NCBI GenBank assembly: GCA_937983315.1
Contig: CALKAH010000207.1
Span: forward strand, 1-26,641
DNA length: 26,641 nucleotides
Direction: 5' to 3'
Source: an uncultured Acholeplasmataceae bacterium
GTDB taxonomy: Bacteria; Bacillota_I; Bacilli_A; Acholeplasmatales; Acholeplasmataceae
Shown here: in pieces, positions 1 to 8,316 of the stretch
Numbering within the stretch: the first letter of the stretch is position 1
Layout: every line of letters starts with the position of its first letter
The notes under the pieces: generated by a model
Seen by the model: only the letters and a program-made list of their open reading frames with translations
What the model was told of the DNA's origin: nothing
Databases searched by the model: none
Made by a program: the position numbers and the translations under genes

Positions 1-365
1 GTGTTTGACCAGTTTGATACGATTTCAACATCATCATGTTTAATACCTAAAATGACTTTACCTTGATAGGCAAAATTATTGAATGTATAGCTGCATGTCT
101 CATCTTGTGCATATGTTGCTGTTGCACAGATCAGATCAAATTGCCGATCAAGGATATCATAAAAGGAATCACCCTGATAAAAAGGGATATCTTCATCAAA
201 GATGGTTTCACCTTCTAAATCAATCATCGTTAGATGAATGAAACCATCAACCTCTGCGGTGTGGTCTTCGCTGATCAGTCTGATGACAACAATTCCTGCT
301 AAAACCACAACAAGTGAGATGATAAACTTGATGATGGGCTTTTTCAGCCATGCGATATGTTGCAT
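1..365 (-). CDS. Membrane-anchored DUF4430 protein, partial at window edge
   Basis: The reading frame opens with ATG at 365 and stays open to base 1, giving 121 codons; the C-terminus lies outside the window. The start overlaps the upstream lipoprotein stop by one base (TAATG), which implies translational coupling within one mRNA. The protein starts with a short basic stretch (LKKP) and a hydrophobic helix at about residues 10-29 (ending VVVLAGIVVIRLI), so it is probably membrane-anchored with the rest outside the cell. Residues about 40-121 (HLTMIDLEGETIFDEDIPF, then an FYDILD segment) look like the DUF4430 / transcobalamin C-terminal beta-domain fold also seen in the neighbour. Under the same cobalamin riboswitch, a role in B12 capture or hand-over to a transporter is likely, but this is inferred from context and weak sequence resemblance. 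Confidence 0.7.
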   Translation of the reverse strand, partial: MQHIAWLKKPIIKFIISLVVVLAGIVVIRLISEDHTAEVDGFIHLTMIDLEGETIFDEDIPFYQGDSFYDILDRQFDLICATATYAQDETCSYTFNNFAYQGKVILGIKHDDVEIVSNWSN

Positions 366-1552
366 TATGATGAAAAACTCCACAGGTTAAGTTCGGGTGA
401 TGTCCATCCCACATGTTGATCGCGATAAATCTTATACATCACAAGTGCTGCAAAAGCTTGAGGTGTTGAAAAAGCGAGATCATCTTGGGCATCACCGCTT
501 AAGTATTTGAAACCTGATGAGCCGCGATAAGACCAAAGAGCTTCGACCAAGTCGATATCTTCGATGGTATATGCTTCAGCACGTGGATCTTCACCAACGG
601 CATAAAGTCCCATAATGGACGCAGCAGTTGATGATGCATTGGCATTTCCCCATGCACTGACGCCTGTGCTTGTTTGATTATTGGTGATTTCAGCGATCAT
701 TCGTGTGATATAGAGGCTGACATCAGGATCATCTTGATGTGATGAAACAGCACTTAATGCCATACCTGCAAAATCAGCATCCATAAATGTTGGGTCGTTT
801 GCGAGTAAATAACTGATCACTTCTGTTTGTTTTGTTGAAACTTCCGGACCAAACAAAATATCGTAAATATTTAAGAACGTTACAGCATCATATGGATTCG
901 TTGGAGTGAGAGCAAGAAGTGCATCTTCAAGGCTACTCATGGTCCCATCTTGAGCATATGAAATAAGTGCTGATTTTAAAAGATTACCCATGGAATCAAC
1001 ACCTGGATTTGGATATGTCAATGTATTCAAATCAACCACATCATATCCATGTTCATTGAGCAAAATAAGCGCTGCCAAAACATGTTGACTCAAACCCTCT
1101 TGACTGATGTAGGTGTCGAGATGTTCATCTACAAATGATAAAATCCACGCATCAATGGCTAAATCAAATTCAGAAAGCATTGTCGATTCACGAAATGAAA
1201 TCACCATGTCCTCTTCATAGGTAATCACATCAAGTCCTGTAGAACTCATTTCATCATTAATATATAAACCAAGATAGTAATTATACGTGATGCCATATTC
1301 GGTCGGATAAAATCCAGCGACACCTTGTATGAAAGCACCCCACTGGGAAGTCTGATAATCCAAATCAACCGCTTCATCGATTAATTCGAGTAGTGATAGC
1401 GTTGTATCCTTTGGATACACAACTTCCTCACTGATCACAACATCACCTGATAAATCTCTAACTTCAACTGTGAATGTATCTTGATCTTCTTGACATCCGG
1501 CAAATAAGACGATACTTAAGAAAAACAACAACCATAAACCAATCTTCTTCAT
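365..1552 (-). CDS. Transcobalamin-like lipoprotein (DUF4430 plus alpha-toroid)
   Basis: Predicted surface lipoprotein of 395 residues, proposed to bind cobalamin outside the membrane. I start it at 1552 because AGGAGA lies 6 bases upstream and the protein then begins MKKIGLW with a signal peptide ending in FAGC (lipidated Cys20). Residues about 28-121 match the DUF4430 style (VEVRDLSGDVV, NYYLGLYIND, MVISFRES), a domain related to the beta-domain of transcobalamin and intrinsic factor. Residues about 126-395 are helical repeats with motifs such as GVSAWGNANASSTAASIMGL, typical of terpenoid-cyclase-like alpha/alpha toroids, the fold of the transcobalamin alpha-domain. The domain order is the reverse of the animal proteins. 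The upstream cobalamin riboswitch strongly supports a B12 role. Ligand binding itself is inferred. Confidence 0.8.
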   Translation of the reverse strand: MKKIGLWLLFFLSIVLFAGCQEDQDTFTVEVRDLSGDVVISEEVVYPKDTTLSLLELIDEAVDLDYQTSQWGAFIQGVAGFYPTEYGITYNYYLGLYINDEMSSTGLDVITYEEDMVISFRESTMLSEFDLAIDAWILSFVDEHLDTYISQEGLSQHVLAALILLNEHGYDVVDLNTLTYPNPGVDSMGNLLKSALISYAQDGTMSSLEDALLALTPTNPYDAVTFLNIYDILFGPEVSTKQTEVISYLLANDPTFMDADFAGMALSAVSSHQDDPDVSLYITRMIAEITNNQTSTGVSAWGNANASSTAASIMGLYAVGEDPRAEAYTIEDIDLVEALWSYRGSSGFKYLSGDAQDDLAFSTPQAFAALVMYKIYRDQHVGWTSPELNLWSFSS

Positions 1553-1573
1553 GTCTATTCTCCTTTTTTCAAT

Positions 1574-1601
1574 AAAAAAATCCATACCAATGGGGTATGG
1601 A
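1574..1601 (-). terminator. Riboswitch-controlled intrinsic terminator
   Basis: On the minus strand an 8-bp stem (TCCATACC / GGTATGGA, loop CCATT) is followed by seven T's, and the structure ends about 20 bases before the lipoprotein ATG. Its position between the cobalamin riboswitch and the gene is typical of B12-dependent transcription termination. An upstream TGGGGT (about 1634-1639) can pair with ACCCCA of the stem and would act as an antiterminator. The short distance to the ribosome site means that masking of translation may also contribute. Confidence 0.8.
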
Positions 1602-1639
1602 AATAGACAAAAAGAGGATTTTTGTCCTTCTCAACCCCA

Positions 1640-1803
1640 GAAGATGACTCGCGTTGACGCATGTGGTAGGTCTCCCGGCTTAACATCATCCTACTCTGCA
1701 CCTTCCCGCTTACGCAGTGGTCGTCGCATTTCGTCCGTTTCACGGTTGCTGGGACAGCTCAAGAATATACTTGATTCCCTGTTATGCTTGTTAGCACCAT
1801 CTC
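1640..1803 (-). promoter_or_regulatory. Cobalamin (adenosylcobalamin-type) riboswitch
   Basis: Read on the minus strand, the leader carries the hallmarks of the cobalamin riboswitch family (Rfam Cobalamin): an early GGTGC, then CAGGGAAT, GAGCTGTCCCAGCAACCG, CCACTGCG and GCGGGAAGGTGC, and the B12-box AAGCCGGGAGACCTACC at 1681-1665, very close to the usual AAGCCAGGAGACCTGCC. GAGATG at 1803-1798 can pair with CATCTT near 1641 as closing stem P1. A promoter lies just upstream and an intrinsic terminator downstream, so ligand binding should switch off the B12-capture genes. Boundaries are good to about 5 bases. Confidence 0.95.
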
Positions 1804-1821
1804 GTCGATTCGATTACTTTC

Positions 1822-1850
1822 ATTATAAGCCACGAAGGTTGATTCTACAA
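1822..1850 (-). promoter_or_regulatory. Sigma-70 type promoter of the riboswitch operon
   Basis: On the minus strand, TTGTAG (1850-1845) and a perfect TATAAT (1827-1822) are separated by exactly 17 bases. Transcription would start near 1815, just ahead of the riboswitch. Confidence 0.75.
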
Positions 1851-1895
1851 GGTGACTTTTGGACTTTTTTTCTTGTTTAGAATGAATCTACTTTC

Positions 1896-2543
1896 TTACT
1901 TCGTTTTCATCAAATCATAAACCTTTTTTAAAAGATCATCACGTATTACTTGAATATCTTCGATCAGTTCTTCGGCTTGGAGTTGATATTGCTTTTTTGC
2001 AATCGTATCCGTCAAACCAGGAAGGTTGATCATGATGTTAAGACATGCCCCAAGACCCCCTGAACTGAGTGCTAAAACAGCAACACCCAAGTCTGAAAGT
2101 GTATTTTGATTTTGATAGCGTAAGATCAGTTCAAACTGATGCAGGGCAGATAGTGAAAGTGTCGCAACCTTTAGAGGAACCATAATGGCTTGAACGGTAC
2201 CTTCTTGAATCTTTTCGTTACGTAATCTCACTTCATCTTCAGTCGTTTTTGGCATTTGATAAGCTTTCATGATGACATTGAAAGCTTCTGTATCACGATC
2301 GATAAGGTCCATTAATGCATCTTTGATGACCATGAAACTTGATATAATGTCTTTGAATTCAAATTGAATAGCTGAATCAAGAGCTAAAAACTTCTTTTTA
2401 TCCACGGTTAAGTGTCCAACCATACGCGCTAATGCGACACCCATCGATGACATCAGCGCAGATACCGAACCTCCACCAGGAGCTGGACTCTTTGAGTCAA
2501 CTTCTTGAATAAACGATGTGACATTTAAATCGACTAATTTCAT
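1896..2543 (-). CDS. fchA: Formiminotetrahydrofolate cyclodeaminase
   Basis: Cytosolic enzyme of 215 residues that converts 5-formimino-tetrahydrofolate to 5,10-methenyl-tetrahydrofolate with release of ammonia, the last folate step of histidine breakdown. The FTCD_C / cyclodeaminase family (PF04961) is shown by the N-terminal SPAPGGGSVSA motif (about residues 19-29), the length and the mostly helical sequence, including a glycine-rich SSGGLGACLN segment. It is a separate protein, unlike the fused animal FTCD. The ATG comes one base after the hutI stop (TAGCATG), and its ribosome site GAGGGA lies inside the end of hutI, so translation is coupled. It is the last gene of the operon. No convincing terminator is seen between its stop and the riboswitch promoter. 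Confidence 0.93.
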   Translation of the reverse strand: MKLVDLNVTSFIQEVDSKSPAPGGGSVSALMSSMGVALARMVGHLTVDKKKFLALDSAIQFEFKDIISSFMVIKDALMDLIDRDTEAFNVIMKAYQMPKTTEDEVRLRNEKIQEGTVQAIMVPLKVATLSLSALHQFELILRYQNQNTLSDLGVAVLALSSGGLGACLNIMINLPGLTDTIAKKQYQLQAEELIEDIQVIRDDLLKKVYDLMKTK

Positions 2544-2544
2544 G

Positions 2545-3804
2545 CTAATCCCTCACAATCTTTTGGTCACTGACCACTTTTTTTCCTGCAATATAAACAT
2601 CTTTGACGTGATTGACGCCAAAATGATACAAAACATAGGTTAGGTTAGGTGCTTGTAGTAAAACAAAGTCTGCATCCTTACCTACTTCAATGGATCCTTT
2701 TGTGTGATCAATCTTTAAATGGTATGCTGCGTTAATCGTTGATGCATGCAAAATCTCTTCTGGTGTCAATCCCATATGATTGGATGCAAGTTGTAAAATA
2801 AACTGAAAGTTTTCAGTTGGGCATGATCCTGGATTATAATCCCCAGCAATCGATAGAATGACACCTTGATCGATCATCTTGCGTGCGGGTGCATATGTTT
2901 TTTTCAAATAGAAGGATGTTCCAGGTAATACATTGGCAACCGTTGTTGATTGACTGAGTTTCTTGATATCTTCATCGGAGATAGCCATCACATGATCAAC
3001 CGATGTACACCCGAGTTCGACACCTAATCCTGCACCACCCAATGAATGGATTTCATCAGCATGCATTTTGATGGTAAAACCTAATCGCTTCGCTTCTTCT
3101 AAAATGCGTCTGGTCTCTTCGATAGAGAAGACACCTTCTTCACAAAACACATCAACAGCTTCTGCGAGATTGTTTGATGCGATGAACTTCATATCATGCA
3201 TCATCGATTGAATGTAATCTTCTTTTCGTCCTTGATATTCTCTTGGAACAGCATGAGCTGCCATGTATGTTGAAATCACGCGCATCGGATGTTCGTCATT
3301 CAGTCGTTGGTTGATGCGTAGTTGTTTCATTTCATGTTCTAACGATAATCCATACCCACTCTTTGATTCAACGGTTGTCACGCCGTGTAACATCATGCGA
3401 TCAAGTGAATGATATGCTTGATGATAGAGTGCATCAAAACTTGCTTTTCTTGTTTTTTCAACCGTTCCTAAAATCCCTCCACCTTTTTCTAGAATGGATA
3501 GATATGGAACACCTTGTTGAAGTTGTTCATATTCATCTTCACGTGAACCAGCATGAACAAGATGGGTATGTGAATCAATCCATCCTGGTATGATGATGGC
3601 ACCTTTGGCATCGATGAGTTCTGTTTCGGAACCAAGAAAAGTATCACCATCGCCTTCACCAAAACCGAGAATCTTACCATCTTTAATGGCTAAGTAGGCT
3701 TGATGGATGGTCTTTATATCATTCATATCTTTACCACGAACAGGTGGTTGATGATAGGGTGTGTATAAGGCTTTGATGCGATAGATGATCAGATCAGCGT
3801 ACAC
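2545..3804 (-). CDS. hutI: Imidazolonepropionase
   Basis: Metal-dependent amidohydrolase of 419 residues that hydrolyses 4-imidazolone-5-propionate to N-formimino-L-glutamate, the third step of histidine degradation. Visible metal-site motifs are DSHTH (His79, His81), HADEIH (His248), DHVMA (His271) and AGDYNPGS (Asp322), all where the family places them. Length matches the usual 400-420. Translation begins at a GTG codon with GGAGGG seven bases upstream. The gene sits between ftcD and fchA with gaps of 14 bases and 1 base. Confidence 0.96.
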   Translation of the reverse strand: MYADLIIYRIKALYTPYHQPPVRGKDMNDIKTIHQAYLAIKDGKILGFGEGDGDTFLGSETELIDAKGAIIIPGWIDSHTHLVHAGSREDEYEQLQQGVPYLSILEKGGGILGTVEKTRKASFDALYHQAYHSLDRMMLHGVTTVESKSGYGLSLEHEMKQLRINQRLNDEHPMRVISTYMAAHAVPREYQGRKEDYIQSMMHDMKFIASNNLAEAVDVFCEEGVFSIEETRRILEEAKRLGFTIKMHADEIHSLGGAGLGVELGCTSVDHVMAISDEDIKKLSQSTTVANVLPGTSFYLKKTYAPARKMIDQGVILSIAGDYNPGSCPTENFQFILQLASNHMGLTPEEILHASTINAAYHLKIDHTKGSIEVGKDADFVLLQAPNLTYVLYHFGVNHVKDVYIAGKKVVSDQKIVRD

Positions 3805-3818
3805 GAAAGTCCCTCCTT

Positions 3819-4778
3819 TTATCGATAAGCTTCAATGATTTTTTGAGTGTTAAAATCGCGGAAACCTAAATAATGGATCGCATGTTGAGTGATCTCATCC
3901 AACCTCATCTTGTTATCAAAGGGAATGTGATCACATGCAAAGTAATATTTCAAAGAATCAACTAAAGCTTCTTTCGGTAATAAACCTACGATTTCAGCAC
4001 TGCTCACGGATACATGGTAACGTTTGATTTCCATTTTCACAGTTTCTAAGATTCGATAGATTGGGTTTTTCTTGAAATCTAAGATATTCATCGTCACTTG
4101 GACATGTCCGCGTTCTTTCAGTGTTGCTGGTCCTGCTTGAATATATTGAAATCCACCCGATGATTGTCTGATGACTTTCGCAAGATTGTTTGCAATCTTT
4201 TCATCTTCGGTTGCAAGATCAATATTGAACGCGATTAAAGGCATCCGTGCTCCAATAGCAACCACACCAAAGGTAGGATGAATCATGGGTAGACCATAAT
4301 CGGGTTTCCACATGGGATCTTGGATCTTTTCTTTCATGCCTTCAAATTCACCTTTTCTAATTTCAGGTAAACTTTCACGTTCTTTGGTTTGTGCTGCTTT
4401 TGCATAAAGAAACACAGGGATTTGATACATCGCTGATACATGATCAGCAAGTGATTTTGCATATTCGACACATTCTTCCATGGTGATTCCTTGAATGGGG
4501 ATAAAGGGAACCACATCAACTGCTCCCATGCGAGGGTGCTCACCCTTATGGATGTTCATATCGATTTCGATCATAGCACGTTCAAAAAATCGGATCAGCG
4601 GTATGATCATTTTTTCAGGATCACCCAAAAGTGTAATCACGGTACGATGATAATCTTGATCAGGTTCATAACTGATCAGTTTAAATCCTTCTTGATCTTT
4701 TAAGGGTTCGATAATCGATTGAATTTTTGTAAGATCGCGCCCTTCACTGATGTTGGGTACACATTGAACAATACGCAT
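3819..4778 (-). CDS. ftcD: Glutamate formimidoyltransferase
   Basis: Transfers the formimino group from N-formimino-L-glutamate to tetrahydrofolate, yielding glutamate and 5-formimino-THF. The 319-residue protein contains only the formiminotransferase part. It begins IVQCVPNISEGRD, as the family does, and has HKGEHPRMGAVDVVPF at residues 77-92; His81 corresponds to the catalytic His of animal FTCD. With the separate cyclodeaminase it replaces the bifunctional enzyme. The start ATG is four bases after the hutU stop, with AAAGGA inside the hutU end as ribosome site. The presence of this pair shows that histidine is degraded by the folate-dependent route and not through HutF/HutG or HutG alone. 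Confidence 0.95.
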   Translation of the reverse strand: MRIVQCVPNISEGRDLTKIQSIIEPLKDQEGFKLISYEPDQDYHRTVITLLGDPEKMIIPLIRFFERAMIEIDMNIHKGEHPRMGAVDVVPFIPIQGITMEECVEYAKSLADHVSAMYQIPVFLYAKAAQTKERESLPEIRKGEFEGMKEKIQDPMWKPDYGLPMIHPTFGVVAIGARMPLIAFNIDLATEDEKIANNLAKVIRQSSGGFQYIQAGPATLKERGHVQVTMNILDFKKNPIYRILETVKMEIKRYHVSVSSAEIVGLLPKEALVDSLKYYFACDHIPFDNKMRLDEITQHAIHYLGFRDFNTQKIIEAYR

Positions 4779-4782
4779 GATG

Positions 4783-6786
4783 TTATCCTTTCCTTTTGCA
4801 AATAGCTTCCTTGATTTTGTTTACATCTGCATGCACTGGCAATGTGACAGATGCCTGAACTTGCTTCTCATTGAACGCTTTGACGGTTTCAATCGCATGT
4901 TCATTTTGAGCCCATGCGCGACGTGATACACCTGCCATGACGTCATAGGTCATCGCTTCAGTTAAAATACGATCAACCTCATATGAACCATCAAGGACCA
5001 TACCATAGCCACCATTGATTGACTTGCCGATACCGACACCACCACCATTGTGAAGCGCCACTAAGCTCATCCCACGACTCGCATTGCCTAATGCGACGTG
5101 GGTTGCCATATCTGCCATGATATTGGAACCATCTTTGATATTTGCTGTTTCACGGAATGGAGAATCGGTTCCTCCTGTGTCGTGATGGTCTCGTCCTAAC
5201 ATAATTGGACCCACACGTTTTTGTCGAACAAGTTCATTAAAGCGTAGAGCAATGTTAAGTCTTCCCTCTGCATCTTGATATAAAATCCGTGCTTGAGTAC
5301 CGACAACAAGAGCATTCTTTTTGGCTTCTTTGATCCACATGTAGTTATCATAATCTTGAAATCTTCGATCATAAGGAATGAGCTTCATCGCTTCCTGATC
5401 GGTGATCTCTAAATCTTCCTTTTTCCCAGATAGGCACACCCAACGGAACGGTCCATACCCATAATCAAAGAGGAGAGGTCCCATGAGCTCTTCAACGTAA
5501 GAAGGCTGTACAAAGCCATCGAGATCATTAAGACCATTCTTGCATATGGATGTCACACCTGCATCATAAACCGCCTTTAAGAAGGCATTTCCATAATCAA
5601 AAAAGAAGGTACCTCGATCGACTAAGGTCTCAATCAAATGATAATGTTTCTGAAGTGATAGATTGACTAATTCCTTGAATTGATCTGGGTTTTCTTTGAG
5701 CATTTGGGTCCGTTTCTCAAAGGTTAATTGATAAGGACAATAACCACCTTCATAAACAGCGTGGCATGAGGTTTGATCACTTAATAAATCAATCATGATA
5801 TGCTGTTTAACCGCTTCATCAAGCAAATCAACAATATTACCATGGTAAGCAATTGCACATGCTTTTCTTCGTTGCTGTGCTTGCTTTGCACGTTGAAATG
5901 CTTCATCAGCAGAGGTTGTAATTTCATCAATCCATCCTTGCTTGTAACGTGTTTGAATGCGTGAAAGATCAACTTCTGCGATGATCCCTACACCACCTGC
6001 AATCACAATCGCTTTTCCTTGTGCTCCACTCATACCACCAAGACCCGATGAGACAAATAGCCGTCCTGCAAGATTATCCTTGTGAGGAATATTTAGTTTT
6101 AAACGTCCTGCATTCAGAAGCGTTGAATATGTTCCATGAACAATGCCTTGTGGTCCAATATACATCCAACCACCGGCTGTCATCTGTCCGTAATTGGCAA
6201 CACCTAAAGCTGCAGCACGATCAAATGATGCTTGATTGTCATATAACCCAACCATTAAACCATTTGTGATAATCACCCGTGGTGCTGTTGGATGACTTAA
6301 AAAGAGACCGAGTGGATGACCCGACATGACGGTCAACGTTTGATGGTGATCCATGATCTCTAAATATTTTTTAATCAAATGGTACTGCATCCAGTTTTGA
6401 CAGACTTGTCCAGTTTCTCCATAGGTCACAAGCTCATAGGGATATAAGGCGACGTCAGAATCTAAGTTATTATCCATCATCACCATGAATGCTTTACCTT
6501 GTAATGTCTTTGCACGATACTCATCAATCGGTTTTCCATAAAGTCGATCCTTGGGTCGGAAGCGATAACCATAAATACGTCCCTTTTCCATCAGTTCGTC
6601 AAGAAACTCTGGAATGAGTGTATCATGCCATGCTTCAGGAATATAGCGGAGTGCATTCATCATCGCTTTTTCAATATCGCTATCACTTAGATGTGCATGA
6701 CGCTTGGGGGCACGTCTAAGTGAAGGATCAAAAACGATGGGTTCAGGCAACCGATCAAATATATCGTTTAGGGTTATACTCTTCAC
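4783..6786 (-). CDS. hutU: Urocanate hydratase (long form)
   Basis: NAD-dependent urocanase of 667 residues, converting urocanate to 4-imidazolone-5-propionate. The NAD-binding motif GLGGMSGAQGKA is at residues 248-259. Conserved segments GRDHHDTGGTDSPFRE and LHNGGGVGIGKSINGG are intact. It belongs to the long (about 670-residue) urocanase type, unlike the about 555-residue enteric and Bacillus HutU. Translation starts at GTG, overlapping the hutH TGA in GTGA, with GAGGAGG upstream. The four-base overlap indicates coupled synthesis with HutH. Confidence 0.95.
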   Translation of the reverse strand: MKSITLNDIFDRLPEPIVFDPSLRRAPKRHAHLSDSDIEKAMMNALRYIPEAWHDTLIPEFLDELMEKGRIYGYRFRPKDRLYGKPIDEYRAKTLQGKAFMVMMDNNLDSDVALYPYELVTYGETGQVCQNWMQYHLIKKYLEIMDHHQTLTVMSGHPLGLFLSHPTAPRVIITNGLMVGLYDNQASFDRAAALGVANYGQMTAGGWMYIGPQGIVHGTYSTLLNAGRLKLNIPHKDNLAGRLFVSSGLGGMSGAQGKAIVIAGGVGIIAEVDLSRIQTRYKQGWIDEITTSADEAFQRAKQAQQRRKACAIAYHGNIVDLLDEAVKQHIMIDLLSDQTSCHAVYEGGYCPYQLTFEKRTQMLKENPDQFKELVNLSLQKHYHLIETLVDRGTFFFDYGNAFLKAVYDAGVTSICKNGLNDLDGFVQPSYVEELMGPLLFDYGYGPFRWVCLSGKKEDLEITDQEAMKLIPYDRRFQDYDNYMWIKEAKKNALVVGTQARILYQDAEGRLNIALRFNELVRQKRVGPIMLGRDHHDTGGTDSPFRETANIKDGSNIMADMATHVALGNASRGMSLVALHNGGGVGIGKSINGGYGMVLDGSYEVDRILTEAMTYDVMAGVSRRAWAQNEHAIETVKAFNEKQVQASVTLPVHADVNKIKEAICKRKG

Positions 6787-8303
6787 GCTTCATCCTCCTC
6801 AAAAATCATTTTTTCAAATGATGAATCGGTTAAAAGTTTTTCCATGGTATGTAAATATGGGTATAAGACAACATCTTGTTGTAGTGTTGGAATGTGTTTT
6901 CTAATGGCAGAATAGGCACGTTCTGTGATGCGCCCTAATGGTTTTTTACCACGCATATCAATAGCTTGACATGCTGTAAACATCTCCATCGCAATCACTT
7001 TTCTCACATTCTCTAAAATCGTTTTTGATTTTCTTGCAGCAATCGATCCCATCGACACATGATCTTCTTGATTGGCAGACGATGGTATCGAATCAACACT
7101 TGCTGGATGAGCTAAAACTTTGTTTTCAGATACAAGTGAAGCTGCTGTATACTGGACAATCATCAATCCAGAATTAAGCCCTGAGTACTGTGCTAAAAAG
7201 GGTGGAAGTCCTCCTGAGAGATGTGGGTTTACCATACGTTCAATGCGACGTTCACTGATATTGGCTAATTCTGAAAGTGCGATACCTAAATAGTCAAAAC
7301 TTAAGGCTAATGGTTGACCGTGGAAGTTGCCTGCACTGATTGCTTGTTTATCTTGAACGAACAAAATAGGATTGTCCGTGACAGCGTTCATTTCTCTTTC
7401 GACGATCATCTTGATGTGATCAAGAGCATCATAGGTTGCACCATGAACCTGGGGTGCACAGCGAAGTGAATAAGCATCTTGAACACGAAGTTCATTTTGA
7501 TGGGTTGTCATGTGGCTATCCTGAAGATAATTGAGAACATCGTTTGCAACCTTGATTTGACCTGCCTGTTTTCTGATTTCATGAACGCGAGGATCATAAG
7601 CTTCAACAATACCATTCAATGCTTCCATGGTGAGTGATAAGGCGATGTTCGCCATCTTCAAGAGATGAAAAGATTCTTCTAAAACAAGACCACCGATGGC
7701 ACACATCGCCTGTGTTCCATTGATTAAACTTAAACCTTCCTTAGCTTTTAGTCCATCTAAGGGGGTTAGACCTGCTTGACGCAAACCCTCTTGTGCTGCA
7801 TAACGATGTCCTTGATATTCAACTTCACCTAATCCGATGAGTGGCAAACTCATATGAGAGAGTAATGCAAGATCACCACTCGCTCCTAAACTTCCTTTTT
7901 CATACACGATAGGAATCAGATCATTATTTAAATATTCGAGTAACTTCAAAATGGTCTCCACACGAAGACCACTATATCCTTGAATGAGTGCATTAATACG
8001 AAGTGCAATCATCGCACGAACGGTTGATTTCGGAAGAGGGTCACCGACTCCACATGCATGACTCATTAAGAGATTGGCTTGTAGTTCGGATAATTCACGC
8101 TTATCAATTTTTACCGATGAGAGGTGACCAAATCCCGTGTTGATACCATAGATGGGATCATCACCATTAGCCATCTCTTTCACGAGCTGTCTTGCCTGTT
8201 CAACCAACATGAGATTGTGTGGATGAATGCTCACTTCTTCTTGATCGATTGCTATTCTTTTAAGTTGTTCTAATGTTAATGATGCACCATCAAGTACAAT
8301 CAT
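6783..8303 (-). CDS. hutH: Histidine ammonia-lyase
   Basis: Removes ammonia from L-histidine to give trans-urocanate, the committed step of the pathway. The MIO electrophile forms from Ala141-Ser142-Gly143 in GSLGASGDLALLSH; YGINTGFG (Tyr52) and the MNAVTDNP segment are also present. I chose the ATG at 8303 (506 residues, MIVLDGASLTLEQLK) because family members start there, it follows the ptb stop by 13 bases and has AAGGA upstream. A longer reading from a TTG at 8333 would overlap ptb and adds nothing family-like. It ends in TGA, overlapping hutU. Confidence 0.96.
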   Translation of the reverse strand: MIVLDGASLTLEQLKRIAIDQEEVSIHPHNLMLVEQARQLVKEMANGDDPIYGINTGFGHLSSVKIDKRELSELQANLLMSHACGVGDPLPKSTVRAMIALRINALIQGYSGLRVETILKLLEYLNNDLIPIVYEKGSLGASGDLALLSHMSLPLIGLGEVEYQGHRYAAQEGLRQAGLTPLDGLKAKEGLSLINGTQAMCAIGGLVLEESFHLLKMANIALSLTMEALNGIVEAYDPRVHEIRKQAGQIKVANDVLNYLQDSHMTTHQNELRVQDAYSLRCAPQVHGATYDALDHIKMIVEREMNAVTDNPILFVQDKQAISAGNFHGQPLALSFDYLGIALSELANISERRIERMVNPHLSGGLPPFLAQYSGLNSGLMIVQYTAASLVSENKVLAHPASVDSIPSSANQEDHVSMGSIAARKSKTILENVRKVIAMEMFTACQAIDMRGKKPLGRITERAYSAIRKHIPTLQQDVVLYPYLHTMEKLLTDSSFEKMIFEEDEA

Positions 8304-8316
8304 ACGCGTTCCTTCA

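Noticed and set aside
1551..1880. Plus-strand open frame of 109 codons
   Set aside because: It runs antisense through the cobalamin riboswitch and its terminator, has no ribosome site and a low-complexity, Ser/Arg-rich translation.
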